Below are positions 1 to 8,478 of a stretch of DNA of 56,167 bases, piece after piece. The position numbers and the translations under genes are program-made. This DNA is from DATKKG01 sp035543015 (GTDB lineage Archaea > Thermoproteota > Nitrososphaeria > Conexivisphaerales > DTJL01), in NCBI GenBank assembly GCA_035543015.1, contig DATKKG010000062.1:1-56167 (forward strand). Direction: 5' to 3'. The notes beneath the pieces are model-generated. The model was not told where the DNA came from. It ran no database searches and was given only the letters and a program-made list of their open reading frames with translations. Every line of letters begins with the position of its first letter. Positions within the stretch are counted from its first letter, which is position 1.

Positions 1-99
1 GAAGTAGGCGTTGTCAACCGGAACGATTGGGATGAACACCACCACAATCAGCAGGGCTGTCAGGACTCCAATAATGACGAGCCTGCCTACCTTCTTCAA
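1..99 (-). CDS. N-terminus of a membrane protein (partial, runs off left edge)
   Basis: The minus strand opens with a TTG codon at 99 followed by a short basic stretch (KKVGR) and about 20 hydrophobic residues (VIIGVLTALLIVVVFIPIV), then PVDNAYF at the window edge. This is a typical signal anchor or first transmembrane helix. No in-frame ATG precedes it, and a purine-rich GGGG lies just before the TTG. Only about 33 residues are inside the window, so the family cannot be told. The downstream neighbour on the same strand lies outside the window. Confidence 0.5.
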   Translation of the reverse strand, partial: MKKVGRLVIIGVLTALLIVVVFIPIVPVDNAYF

Positions 100-213
100 T
101 CCCCGTTTTATGCAGGGTATCTGTCCTACTTACACGATGCGCCTTGAGCCTGTCTGTTGTGGCTACTTACACGATTCGGACCCGAAATCCCGTCGGGCCC
201 GCAACCATCCAGG

Positions 214-675
214 TCAAGAGGTGGCCGTGGCTTGCGCGGGTTCGAGCTTGATCGCTATCACGGCGGTCATCTGCCGCCCTGCGAGCCGGCCCATGAAGCT
301 CACCACTGAGTAGCGGATCGCCCCGTACTCCTTTCTATACTCCTTCTCGAGGAGATCAAGCATTCGGACTCTCTCTTCCCCTTCCAGCATTCGAGCGTCC
401 CCCTCGACCCACTTTCCGTTCGGTTTCCCGCTCCCGTCAGTCGGCGCAATGCGAACATGCGGGTTTCTCCCGATTCGCTTAACCTTCCATGACCGTGGGT
501 CGGTGCGCACATAGACCAATCCTTCATGCTTCAGTGATTGGACTGGAGTCAGCTTCGGCTCCCCACCCTTTTTGTATGTCTCTAGGCCAATGTACTTCCA
601 ACCGGAGAATTGCTCGATGGAAGTCAACTCGAATCTGATGATGCTCTGTGCATCGCCCATAATTAGCTGTTGCAT
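214..675 (-). CDS. PPOX-class F420-dependent oxidoreductase-like protein
   Basis: A 153-residue split-barrel protein of the pyridoxamine-5'-phosphate-oxidase superfamily. The order of motifs (GLETYKKGGEPKLTPV, then LVYVRTDPRSWKVKRIGRNP, then GKWVEGDARML) matches the Rv2061-like F420-dependent subgroup, whose members bind reduced F420 or flavin and act as small reductases in the cytoplasm. The length is normal for that group. Either Met1 or Met6 could be the start; Met6 (position 660) is closer to the conserved part. It stands alone, with the next gene divergent. The substrate cannot be predicted. The family call is firm, while the cofactor is inferred from the subgroup. Confidence 0.8.
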   Translation of the reverse strand: MQQLIMGDAQSIIRFELTSIEQFSGWKYIGLETYKKGGEPKLTPVQSLKHEGLVYVRTDPRSWKVKRIGRNPHVRIAPTDGSGKPNGKWVEGDARMLEGEERVRMLDLLEKEYRKEYGAIRYSVVSFMGRLAGRQMTAVIAIKLEPAQATATS

Positions 676-839
676 CGTTTGACAGTGACATCATCCCCCG
701 CTGAAGGATGTTCTATCTCTCCCTGTTGCGCTTGCCCCGGACCCTCCGAGAGGAACCCATGGGATCGTCGGAGGCTGCAGGGAACGAAGGACAACTAAAA
801 TACAGGAGCCGAATGGCAGATTCCATCGAGCGGAACAGA

Positions 840-1523
840 ATGACTACCTTTGTGTTGGTGCCTGGAGCCTGGCTGGGGGGCTGGGCGTGGAAGAAGGTCA
901 TCCCCCTGCTGGAGGAGAGAGGACACGAAGCCTACGCCGTCACGCTTACGGGGATGGGAGAGAGGGTCCACCTCGTTTCCAAGGATGTCGGCATAGAGAC
1001 GGCGATCCGAGACGTCGTCAATGTGATGGAGTACAACGATCTGGACGATGTCGTGCTGGTCGGACACAGCTTCGCTGGAAAGGTCGTGGCGGCTGTTGCG
1101 GACCTGATTCCCGAGAAGGTGAGGGTCCTGCTGTACCTTGACGCGTTTCTGCCCGGCAACGTCAGAACGCCCCAGGGGAGTTTCACCGATGCCATCGGTG
1201 CCGGGCTGACGATTCCGCTTACGGAAGACACAATCAATCTCATAGGAAAGGACGTTCGCGGGGCAGACCGCGAGTGGCTCGCCTCCAAGGCCACGCCATG
1301 GCCCACCAGGTACGCCGGCGACCCGGTGACGCTTTCTGAGAACTTCGATTCCCTGGACAAGGCCTACATATTCTGCAGGGGCGGCGGCGACAACGTGGAC
1401 GAAATCCTAAAGGGGGAGCTGGAGGGCCCATACAAGGTCATCGACTCGGGTCACTGGCCGATGATTACGAAGCCCCAGGAGCTGGCGCAGGACATGTCTG
1501 AGCTGGCCGGTCACTTCGACTAG
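840..1523 (+). CDS. alpha/beta-hydrolase, esterase-like
   Basis: A 227-residue single-domain alpha/beta hydrolase. The start is placed at the ATG at 840 because the fold begins at once (TTFVLVPGAWLGGWAW gives the HG-type oxyanion loop); the open frame continues upstream but that part looks non-coding. The nucleophile elbow is GHSFAG with Ser near residue 77, the acid is probably Asp in LYLDAFLPG, and the histidine lies in DSGHWPMI near the C-terminus. Sequence style (PGAWLGGWAW, GHSFAG) resembles the plant hydroxynitrile-lyase/methylesterase and bacterial pyrethroid-hydrolase-like group. No signal peptide, so it should be cytoplasmic. Substrate unknown. It converges with the glycosyltransferase gene. 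Confidence 0.8.
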   Translation: MTTFVLVPGAWLGGWAWKKVIPLLEERGHEAYAVTLTGMGERVHLVSKDVGIETAIRDVVNVMEYNDLDDVVLVGHSFAGKVVAAVADLIPEKVRVLLYLDAFLPGNVRTPQGSFTDAIGAGLTIPLTEDTINLIGKDVRGADREWLASKATPWPTRYAGDPVTLSENFDSLDKAYIFCRGGGDNVDEILKGELEGPYKVIDSGHWPMITKPQELAQDMSELAGHFD

Positions 1524-1530
1524 AGGCCTT

Positions 1531-2715
1531 TCAGCTGTTCCACACGAACTTCGTGCTTGCAGCGTAGTTCCACAGCATGGAGACGACAATCGCCCCAAGG
1601 TTAGCGACCAGAGCGTTGATGCCGAGGACGGTGGCGAGCAGATAGAGGACCACCAGGCTGATGAGGACCCCTCCGGCCATGTTGACGTTGAACAGCGCGA
1701 ACCGAACGAGGCGGGACCTGCTGGTCGCTTTGGCCTTCTCCTTGAAGGTCCAAGAGTCGTTCCAGACGAAGTTGTTGACGATGGCGGCCTCGGCGCTCAG
1801 GGCTCCGGCTACCAACAGGTATACCTTCAGCGGCCCCGTGAGAGCCCAGAAAACGGCTTCATTGACCACGACCCCGCTGAGGCCCACCAGGCAGAACCTC
1901 AGAAAGGTTAGATAGCTTCTGGTCTCGACGAAGAGCCGATAGAGGTGTTTGACGTAGTTCCACATCTCTCCGGAGCCCAGCTTGCTGTGTCCCTTCCGGC
2001 GGGGCTCGAAGACGTAGGGCACCTCGACCACCTTGCTGTAGTGGCCTTTTGCCAGGATCTCCAGGAGGACCTTGAAGCTTCTCGAGCTCAGCGTGATTCC
2101 TGATAGGACCTCCCTCCTGACGACGAAGTACCCCGACATGGTGTCATGGACCCCGCTGGTCCTGGGCAGCGCGAAGGTCGCAAGGAGGCGTGCCCCCCAG
2201 CTCACCAGCCTCCTGTATGCCGACCATTCCCCAACGCCTCCCCCCTTCACGAACCTGCTCGCTATCGCGATGTCGGCGCCGTCATCGATCGCCTTCAGCA
2301 GTTGCGGCAGGAGTTCCGGAGGATGCTGAAGGTCTGCGTCCATCAGGCCGATCAGATCGCCGTCCGAGGCCTTCACGCCATCCAGGAAGGCGGAGGCGAG
2401 CCCCATCTTGCCTGACCTTCGTATCAGAAGCACGTCCCCGTACCTGCGTGCCGCCTCTTCCGCCAGCTGCCAAGTGCCGTCTGGACTGTCGTCATCGACC
2501 ACGATGATCTGGTGGCTGACGCCTGCCAGCGCCTGCTCGAGCCTTTCCAGAACGACCGGGAGGTTGTCCCGCTCGTTGTAGGTGGGCAGTACGAGGGAGA
2601 GCCTGTGCCCAGCGGTCGAGCCCTCTCCCTGCTCAGGACCTGGACGAGCCAACTTCCATCCCCAGCGTGGTGCCCGGGGGTATATATCCGAAGTCGGAAG
2701 GAGGGCTCGGGTCAC
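1531..2715 (-). CDS. GT2 dolichol-phosphate-mannose synthase-like domain fused to GtrA membrane domain
   Basis: The protein has a GT-A domain at about residues 38-260 (LVLPTYNERDNL, IIVVDDDSPDGT, LMDADLQHPPELL, then SRFVKGGG) followed by four hydrophobic helices of the GtrA type ending in FVWNS. This is the architecture of archaeal polyprenyl-phosphate-mannose or glucose synthases: a sugar from a nucleotide donor is put on a lipid phosphate on the cytoplasmic face, and the GtrA part anchors the enzyme or helps flip the product. A GTG start at 2715 gives a 4-nt GTGA overlap with the stop of the gene upstream, which suggests translational coupling. The product could feed the PMT-type transferase at 18993-20537; that link is inference. 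Confidence 0.88.
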   Translation of the reverse strand: MTRALLPTSDIYPRAPRWGWKLARPGPEQGEGSTAGHRLSLVLPTYNERDNLPVVLERLEQALAGVSHQIIVVDDDSPDGTWQLAEEAARRYGDVLLIRRSGKMGLASAFLDGVKASDGDLIGLMDADLQHPPELLPQLLKAIDDGADIAIASRFVKGGGVGEWSAYRRLVSWGARLLATFALPRTSGVHDTMSGYFVVRREVLSGITLSSRSFKVLLEILAKGHYSKVVEVPYVFEPRRKGHSKLGSGEMWNYVKHLYRLFVETRSYLTFLRFCLVGLSGVVVNEAVFWALTGPLKVYLLVAGALSAEAAIVNNFVWNDSWTFKEKAKATSRSRLVRFALFNVNMAGGVLISLVVLYLLATVLGINALVANLGAIVVSMLWNYAASTKFVWNS

Positions 2716-3200
2716 TTCTTGGCAGGCGCGTTCCCCTTCGCGGTCATCCTGTCGACGTCGATCCTATACACCAGGGCGTCCGCGCCCTCGGCATCGACGT
2801 ACCTGGCTATCTCCTCCGCGGAACGGTCCGTGTACTTGGCGGCTATGGAACGCAGGGCATCGGTCTTCTCCTTCCCCCCGACTCGCCCTGCCTCGCCGAA
2901 GGCGATGGCACTTCGGAAATGGACCGTGAAGTCCCTGGGCTGGGCCTCGGCGAAGCCCACCACGCAGAAGGAAACCCTGGGATCCTTCTCAAGGTTGGAG
3001 ACCTTGTGGCCTTCCTTGGCCGAATGGAAGTAGATCCGCCCTCCGGCGTAGGCAAAGCTGACCGGAACGCCGTAGGGGGCTCCCCCCTCCCCGACCGTGG
3101 AAAGCACCCCGAACTGGGCCGTCGAGAAGAGCTCCTCGGCTTCAGCCGAGCCCAACTCGCGGTCGTGACGCCTCATGCTGTGGCTGGAGCCCAAGACCAT
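2712..3200 (-). CDS. pyridoxamine 5'-phosphate oxidase-family flavoprotein (Nim-like)
   Basis: A 162-residue FMN-binding split-barrel protein. The start region MRRHDRELGSAEAEELF, followed by TAQFGVLSTVGEGGAPYGVPVSFAY and IYFHSAKEGHKVSNLEKDPRVSF, is typical of the NimA/5-nitroimidazole-reductase-like group. Such proteins bind FMN as dimers and are probably small-molecule reductases; resistance to nitroimidazole is known only for some members and should not be assumed here. Two starts are possible, ATG at 3200 or ATG at 3176; the second matches the usual family N-terminus. The gene lies 8 nt after sucD and overlaps the glycosyltransferase gene by 4 nt, so it probably belongs to the same transcript. 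Confidence 0.82.
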   Translation of the reverse strand: MVLGSSHSMRRHDRELGSAEAEELFSTAQFGVLSTVGEGGAPYGVPVSFAYAGGRIYFHSAKEGHKVSNLEKDPRVSFCVVGFAEAQPRDFTVHFRSAIAFGEAGRVGGKEKTDALRSIAAKYTDRSAEEIARYVDAEGADALVYRIDVDRMTAKGNAPAKK

Positions 3201-3208
3201 GGCGCTCG

Positions 3209-4108
3209 CTACTTCCTGAGGACCTGCCTAAGCAGCTCCGGGACCTCCCAGGGCATCTTCGCGACTGGGACCCCGGCGGCGTTCAGGGCCTTCTCCTTCG
3301 ACTGGACCGTTCCAGCCTTGCCGTAGATGATGGCGCCCGCGTGCCCCATCTTCTTCTCCTTCGGGGCGCTCCTGCCGGCAATGTAGGCCACCACCGGCTT
3401 GGGGAAGTCCGTGTCGGCGATGTAAGCCGCGGCCTTCTCCTCGGCGTCGCCTCCGATCTCCCCGTTGATGGCGACGGCCTGGACCGCGGGGTTTTCCCTT
3501 ACCATCTCCAGGCACTCTATGAAGTTCGTGGAGATGATAGGGTCGCCCCCTATCCCCAGGGCCGCGAAGACGCCGAACCCGCTCCGCCTGATGTAGTCTG
3601 CTATCTCATACGTAAGGGTCCCGCTGCGCGAGAACAGGGCAACGGGCCCCGGAACGAAGGGCTGCGCCGGCATTATGCCAAGCTTGATCCTGCCGGGGAG
3701 TATGAGACCAGGCGTGTTGGGCCCTATGATGTGCCCCCCCGCCCTCCTCGCCTCCTCGATGGTCCTCATGGTGTCTCTGACGGGGACCTTCTCCGTGATG
3801 CCCACCACGAGCCTGATGCCGGCCTTGAAGTCGTCTGAGACCGCCGCTAGATAGGCGGGGGCGGGGACGAATATCATGCTCACCTCGGCCCCCGTCTGCT
3901 TGACGGCCTCCTCCATCGTCCCGAATACGGGGACGCCGTTGACGGTCTGGCCGCCCTTGCCAGGGGTTACGCCGCCCACGATCCTCGTGCCGTATTCGGC
4001 CATGAGCTGGGAATGGAGGCTGCCATATCGCCCCGTGATCCCCCTGACCACGACCTTGGAGAGCCGCGGCTCCACGCTGCCTGAGAGCCAGCCGCCGAGC
4101 AGGCTCAT
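3209..4108 (-). CDS. sucD: succinate--CoA ligase, alpha subunit
   Basis: A 299-residue subunit with the CoA-binding Rossmann domain (VVVRGITGRYGSLHSQLMAEYGT, GVTPGKGG) and the ligase domain. The phosphohistidine is visible as KMGHAGAI, His about residue 256. Together with the beta subunit it interconverts succinyl-CoA, ADP (or GDP) and Pi with succinate, CoA and NTP in the cytoplasm as part of the TCA cycle. The gene follows directly on the beta subunit: its ATG at 4108 touches the stop codon at 4109-4111, as expected for a subunit pair. Some archaeal homologues use other acids such as malate, which the sequence alone does not exclude. Confidence 0.93.
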   Translation of the reverse strand: MSLLGGWLSGSVEPRLSKVVVRGITGRYGSLHSQLMAEYGTRIVGGVTPGKGGQTVNGVPVFGTMEEAVKQTGAEVSMIFVPAPAYLAAVSDDFKAGIRLVVGITEKVPVRDTMRTIEEARRAGGHIIGPNTPGLILPGRIKLGIMPAQPFVPGPVALFSRSGTLTYEIADYIRRSGFGVFAALGIGGDPIISTNFIECLEMVRENPAVQAVAINGEIGGDAEEKAAAYIADTDFPKPVVAYIAGRSAPKEKKMGHAGAIIYGKAGTVQSKEKALNAAGVPVAKMPWEVPELLRQVLRK

Positions 4109-5209
4109 CTACTTCCAGCCTCCGATCGCGGCGAGCGCATCCTGCTCGTCGATGAAAGAGCTGAGCCCCTCCCTGGCGAGCATCTCACGCGCCTCGACGT
4201 CACCGGCCCCGCTCAGCCTCATGACGAGGGGTTTGGTGAGAGTCCCCTGGGACTTGGCGTCAAGTATCCCCTGCGCCACGGAGACCCCGTTGGTGATCCC
4301 TCCGAAAACGTTGATGAAATAGGCCCTGAGGTTCGGCTGCGCCGCCAGCAACTTCAGCGCTGCCAGCACCCTGTCGGAGGAGGCCCCGCCGCCCAGGTCC
4401 AGGAAGCAGCCCGGCCTGAGCCCTTTGGAGGAGACCATGTCCAGGGTCGCGAGCACCAGGCCGGCCCCGTTGCCCACAACGGCGATGTCGCCGTCCAAGG
4501 AGACGAAGTTGAAGCCGTACCTCTCCGCATCCTCTTCGGAGGAGTCCTTCCTGACGTACTTCTGCAACTCGGGATGTCGAAAGAGGGCGTTGTCGTCGAC
4601 TATGACCTTGGCGTCGAGGGCCGCGAACCCCCGGCCGGGGGTGTAGGCGAGAGGGTTGATCTCGACCAGGTCCCCCTCCACCCCCGAGTAGAGGGAGTAC
4701 AGGGACCTCAGGAGGCCCTTCAGGGATTCCGCGTCCGAGCTTGGAAGCTGGAAGTAGGCTGCGGCCCTGTCGTAGTCGGCCTGCGCGGGCCCGTCGAGGC
4801 CGAAGTCGAAGACCTCCTTGTCCTTGACCTCCTCGACGTCGATCCCGCCTTCCTTCGTCACTATCAGGGAGAAGCAGCGCTGGCCCCTGTTCTCGAAGTA
4901 GCTGCAGTAGAACTCCTTCTCGTGAGGATAGAACTGCTCCGCCAGGACCTCCCTGACCTGAAGCCCGGAGATGACGAGAGAGGAGAGCTTCTCGTAGGAG
5001 GGCTTCAGCTCCTCCTCGGTCATCACCTTGACGACGGCCCCGGCCTTCCCTCTGCCCCCTACCGGGAGCTGGGCCTTGAGGACGAGGGGAAAGCCCACCT
5101 TCCTGACCGCCTCGTCGAGGTCGCCAGCGTTCCTGACAAGATGGCCCGCAGGGACCTGTATTCCATACTCGCCGAAGAGAGCCTTGGCCTGATACTCAAG
5201 AAGCCTCAT
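4109..5209 (-). CDS. sucC: succinate--CoA ligase, ADP/GDP-forming, beta subunit
   Basis: An ATP-grasp subunit. The start is set at the ATG at 5209 because MRLLEYQAKALFGEYGI is the family's standard N-terminus; the longer open frame upstream would begin before the TATA-like box. Conserved parts include VLKAQLPVGGRGKAGAV in the ATP-grasp fold, LVEINPLAY in the metal-binding region, and the CoA-ligase domain with FLDLGGGASSDRV and INVFGGITNGVSVAQGI. The length of about 366 residues is usual. It is the first gene of a probable operon sucC-sucD-Nim-like-GT2, and a TTTAAG element about 30 nt upstream is a likely promoter. Confidence 0.93.
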   Translation of the reverse strand: MRLLEYQAKALFGEYGIQVPAGHLVRNAGDLDEAVRKVGFPLVLKAQLPVGGRGKAGAVVKVMTEEELKPSYEKLSSLVISGLQVREVLAEQFYPHEKEFYCSYFENRGQRCFSLIVTKEGGIDVEEVKDKEVFDFGLDGPAQADYDRAAAYFQLPSSDAESLKGLLRSLYSLYSGVEGDLVEINPLAYTPGRGFAALDAKVIVDDNALFRHPELQKYVRKDSSEEDAERYGFNFVSLDGDIAVVGNGAGLVLATLDMVSSKGLRPGCFLDLGGGASSDRVLAALKLLAAQPNLRAYFINVFGGITNGVSVAQGILDAKSQGTLTKPLVMRLSGAGDVEAREMLAREGLSSFIDEQDALAAIGGWK

Positions 5210-5382
5210 GAGTTTCAGCAGAGCATGCCGGTGAAACGTACTTAAAGAATGCGCCGGCGGTTGCCTTGGCGCCACGGCGATCCCCCAGGGTTTGGAGACT
5301 TTCCTATTTTCTGGCTATCTGGGCTAAGATATTTAAACCAGCGAGACCGCGAACAGCGGAGTAGCTCAGAGGATTCGGAAGT
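5210..5382. promoter_or_regulatory. divergent promoter region between sucC and the NusA-like/aspS operon
   Basis: The 173-nt gap holds two TATA-like boxes. On the minus strand CTTTAAG at about 5240-5246 lies around 30 nt before the sucC ATG. On the plus strand ATTTAAAC at 5331-5338 lies about 50 nt before the TTG start of the KH protein, so that transcript would have a short leader. No tRNA or other RNA gene was found here. Confidence 0.6.
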
Positions 5383-5901
5383 TTGAAGCTCCCAATTTGC
5401 AGTTTTGACGCGAAGGTCGGGGTCCTGTGCCCCAAGTGTGAGCTCAAGCTCAGGAGCGGAGAGCTTTCGAGGACCGACGTCGACGTCTCGTACATGCTGG
5501 CGAAGAACCTGGCGAAGTTCCCACTCCTCGACAAGATCACCCTCCGGAAGGCGGCCGAGGTCGAGGGGGACCTCGTGCTCATGGTGGGGCTTGGCGAGAT
5601 GTCAGTCCTGCGGTCCGAGCAGGAATTCACAAAGAACCTTGAAGAGACCCTGGGCAGGAAGCTGTGGTTCACGGAGGCCGACGCCGACGACCGCCGCTAC
5701 GTCGAGCACCTCCTCTTCCCTGCGAGGATAATGACCATGAACACGGTCTGGCTCCCGGACGGGAGCAAGATCATGAAGGTCATCATTCCCGGAAGGAGGA
5801 CCGGTCGGTTCCCTGTCAACCTCGAAAAGGTAAAAAAGATAGTGAAAGACACAAGAGGAATCGAGCTGGTCGTAAAGTTTGAGCGAGAAGACAGAATCTA
5901 G
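5383..5901 (+). CDS. NusA-like KH-domain protein (archaeal)
   Basis: A 172-residue protein of a type found in Thaumarchaeota-like genomes as a putative transcription elongation or RNA-binding factor. It opens with a Cys-containing segment (ICSFDAKVGVLCPKCE) that looks like a small zinc site, then a KH-like core with ARIMTMNTVWLPDGSKIMKVIIPGRR followed by FPVNLEKVKKIVKDTRGIELVVKFE. The TTG start at 5383 gives the conserved N-terminus MKLPICSFD. It overlaps the AspRS gene by 23 nt, so the two are one transcript, and the pairing supports an informational role. The molecular function is not proven; KH homology suggests single-stranded RNA binding. Confidence 0.75.
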   Translation: MKLPICSFDAKVGVLCPKCELKLRSGELSRTDVDVSYMLAKNLAKFPLLDKITLRKAAEVEGDLVLMVGLGEMSVLRSEQEFTKNLEETLGRKLWFTEADADDRRYVEHLLFPARIMTMNTVWLPDGSKIMKVIIPGRRTGRFPVNLEKVKKIVKDTRGIELVVKFEREDRI

Positions 5902-7192
5902 AAGGGACAGGTACTCAGACCAGCTGGACGGGAGCGTCGTAGGCAAGACGGTCACGGTCGCCGGGTGGATAGAGGACCTGCGTTCCATCGGCTCAATTCT
6001 ATTCTTCACGATCAGGGACAGCCACGGGGTCCTCCAGGCGGTCTTCAACAGGAAGAGCCTGGGCGACGAGAGGTTCGCGGAAGCCGCAGGGCTGCCCCGC
6101 CAGAGCTTTGTGAGCGTCACGGGGACGGTCAAGGAGAGCAGGGCGAAGATATCTCGATATGAGATCGACGTTTCGTCTTTCGAGGTGCTGGCCAGAGCGG
6201 TTCACCCGCTGCCCCTGGACCCGACGGGCCGCGTGGAGGCCCTCCTCGACACGCGGCTGGACGCCAGACCGCTCGACCTAAGGAACCCCAGGTCCGCGGC
6301 CGTGTTCAAGATCGAGGCGGCCTTCCTGGACTCTGCCAGGAGATACCTCGAAGGCCAGGGCTTCATGGAGGTGCGCACGGCGAAAATCATCGGCGCCGCG
6401 ACCGAGGGCGGTGCGGAGCTCTTCGGCTTCGACTATTTTGGAAGGGAGGCGTGCCTCGCCCAGAGCCCCCAGCTCTACAAGGAGGAGCTCACCATGTCCC
6501 TGGAGAGAGTCTACGAGGTGGGGACCTACTTCAGGGCTGAGAAGAGCCACACCACCCGCCACATAAGCGAGTTCCTCGGGCTCGATGCCGAGGCAGCGTT
6601 GTTCACGAAGGAGGACGCGATGAAGCTCCTAGAAGGGCTGACGACGACCGCCGTGACCGAGCTGGCTTCCGGGTCCAAGGCGGAGTTCTCCCTCCTGGGA
6701 AGGAGCCCTGAGATCCCGCAGGCACCCTTCCCCGTGATTACGTACGAGGACGCAATGGCCGAGGTGCAGAAGAAAGGGCTGCCCGCGAGGTTCGGCGACG
6801 ACTTCGACGGGGACACCCTGAAGGCGCTGGGGGAGGCTCGCCCTGGGTATTACTTCCTGACGGAGTGGCCCACTTCGATAAAGCCCTTCTACATCAAGCC
6901 AAACCCGAGGCGACCTGAGGTCAGCGAGTCGTTCGACCTCATGCACGGGCAGCTGGAGCTGGCCTCCGGAGGAGAGCGCGTCGCCGACCGCGGCCTCCTT
7001 GAAACCAGGCTCAAGGAGAAGGGGCTCGACCCGGAGCATTTCAGGGAGCACCTGCAGGTCTACGACTGGGGCATGCCCCCGCATGCCGGATGGGGCTTCG
7101 GCGTGGAGAGGTTCGTAGCGCAGCTGGCCGGGTTCTCGAACATCCGCGAAGCCGTCCTGTACCCTAGGGACTCCGTGCGCGTTACTCCGTAG
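5879..7192 (+). CDS. aspS: aspartyl-tRNA synthetase, archaeal type
   Basis: A class IIb synthetase of 437 residues. The N-terminal OB-fold anticodon-binding domain occupies about residues 15-110 (GKTVTVAGWIEDLRSIGSILFFTIRD). The catalytic domain shows motif 2 in VYEVGTYFRAEKSHTTRHISEF, the GAATEGGAELF substrate loop and motif 3 near the end (GWGFGVERFV). The TTG start at 5879 lies inside the upstream gene. It charges tRNA-Asp in the cytoplasm; many archaeal enzymes are non-discriminating and also charge tRNA-Asn for amidation, and which type this is cannot be read here. Confidence 0.93.
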   Translation: MSEKTESRRDRYSDQLDGSVVGKTVTVAGWIEDLRSIGSILFFTIRDSHGVLQAVFNRKSLGDERFAEAAGLPRQSFVSVTGTVKESRAKISRYEIDVSSFEVLARAVHPLPLDPTGRVEALLDTRLDARPLDLRNPRSAAVFKIEAAFLDSARRYLEGQGFMEVRTAKIIGAATEGGAELFGFDYFGREACLAQSPQLYKEELTMSLERVYEVGTYFRAEKSHTTRHISEFLGLDAEAALFTKEDAMKLLEGLTTTAVTELASGSKAEFSLLGRSPEIPQAPFPVITYEDAMAEVQKKGLPARFGDDFDGDTLKALGEARPGYYFLTEWPTSIKPFYIKPNPRRPEVSESFDLMHGQLELASGGERVADRGLLETRLKEKGLDPEHFREHLQVYDWGMPPHAGWGFGVERFVAQLAGFSNIREAVLYPRDSVRVTP

Positions 7193-7238
7193 CCAACGGT
7201 TGAACCCTGGTGGGCTGTCGGGAGGCCGTGCGACCCTT

Positions 7239-8459
7239 CTAGAGGGCCTTGTACTGCTCGCTCCACTTGATGTAGGCCTTCAGGGTCTCCTGGGGAACGC
7301 TGGGCTTCCTTGTCCTGAAGATCTCCCTGAAGTCGTTCATGTTGATTGGCCGTGTGCTGCTTCCCGGCTCTAGAGCGTGGCCGCTTTCGAAGAGCTCGCT
7401 GACGACCCTCAGCTGAACCGACTGACAGATGTCCTTGATGTCGCTCCCTGAGTAGTTCTCACCCATCCTGGCCAGCTCGTCCAGGTGGACCGAGGGGTCC
7501 ACGGACAGAGGCTTGGTGTAGAGCTCGAACATGTGGCGTCGCGACGCGGGGTCGGGCAGCATGACGTAGATCCTCTTCTGGAAGCGCCTGAGGAAAGGCG
7601 TGTCCAGCACCCAGGGCTTGTTCGTGGCGGCGAGGACGTACATCTGGATGCTCTTCCCCTTGTCCGCGAGGCCGTCCATCTCCTTCAGGAACTGGTTCCT
7701 GACCCTCACCTCCCCGCCGACCTCCTGGGACCTGACGCCAAGGAGGGAGTCGACTTCGTCGATGAATATGATCGCAGGCTGCCCCTGAGCTGCCAGCTTC
7801 CTGGCCGTGTTGAAGAGCTTGGCGACGTTCCTCTCTCCCTCGCCTAGCCACTTGCTCATTATGCTCGCCGCGTCCACGGTCATAAAAGAGCTCTCGATCT
7901 CCGCTGCCGTGGCGGCCGCCAGCATGGTCTTGCCGCATCCGGGCGGGCCGTACATGAGGAGGCCCCTGGGCCAGCCGAGCGGGAACAGGTCGGGCCTCCT
8001 GTAGGGGAACACGATGGCCTCCTTCAGGGCCCTCTTCGCGTCCTCGAGCCCTACGACGTCCTCGATGTGGACGTCAGGTTTCTCCTTGACCACGAGGTCG
8101 TCGTACGACGCCTTCAGCTTCTCGACCATGACCGGGCCTCCGCTGGTGGGCGCCGCGCCCCCGCCTCCTCCGCCTGTGTCTCCTTCTTCGTCCGTCGACA
8201 TCCCCTCTTCGTCAGGCGGCATGAGGCCCCTGGCGGACTGCAGGGCCTTTATCCTCTCCTGGTAGGCCATGGCCCTCTGCAGGTACATCTGGTTGAGCTT
8301 GTACTCGGGATACAGCTGCACAAGGCGCATCAGTGTGGAGATCGCCTTCTGGTAGCTGCTTATGGCCTGCCCGTACCTTGCTTCGCTGTCGGCCTTGATC
8401 GCGTCGCTCGCATGCTTGCTCGCCGCCTCCTCAAGCATCTTTGCCGCCTGTTCGCTCAT
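7239..8459 (-). CDS. cdvC: CdvC, Vps4-type AAA ATPase of the ESCRT division machinery
   Basis: A 406-residue protein with an N-terminal MIT helical domain (about residues 1-75), a Gly/acidic linker (80-105) and one AAA domain. Walker A GPPGCGKT is at 171-178, Walker B is IIFIDEVDS, followed by the arginine-finger region FLRRFQKRIYV and a Vps4-like C-terminus. In archaea with the Cdv system it disassembles and remodels CdvB filaments at the division neck by pulling on tails bound to the MIT domain. The MIT domain separates it from proteasomal PAN and Cdc48. It lies 19 nt downstream of cdvB, the usual order. No cdvA is in this window. Confidence 0.94.
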   Translation of the reverse strand: MSEQAAKMLEEAASKHASDAIKADSEARYGQAISSYQKAISTLMRLVQLYPEYKLNQMYLQRAMAYQERIKALQSARGLMPPDEEGMSTDEEGDTGGGGGGAAPTSGGPVMVEKLKASYDDLVVKEKPDVHIEDVVGLEDAKRALKEAIVFPYRRPDLFPLGWPRGLLMYGPPGCGKTMLAAATAAEIESSFMTVDAASIMSKWLGEGERNVAKLFNTARKLAAQGQPAIIFIDEVDSLLGVRSQEVGGEVRVRNQFLKEMDGLADKGKSIQMYVLAATNKPWVLDTPFLRRFQKRIYVMLPDPASRRHMFELYTKPLSVDPSVHLDELARMGENYSGSDIKDICQSVQLRVVSELFESGHALEPGSSTRPINMNDFREIFRTRKPSVPQETLKAYIKWSEQYKAL

Positions 8460-8478
8460 GAACTAAACCACTCCAGCT

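Noticed and set aside
160..205. tRNA gene
   Set aside because: Only a T-arm/acceptor-like 3' part is visible; no anticodon arm or matching 5' acceptor strand upstream.
5345..5385. tRNA-like start GCGGAGTAGCTCAGAGG
   Set aside because: The D-arm-like string is followed directly by the KH-protein coding frame with no anticodon or T-arm.
7239..8459. Proteasome-activating ATPase (PAN) or Cdc48
   Set aside because: The N-terminal MIT domain, single AAA domain and adjacency to an ESCRT-III gene identify CdvC/Vps4.
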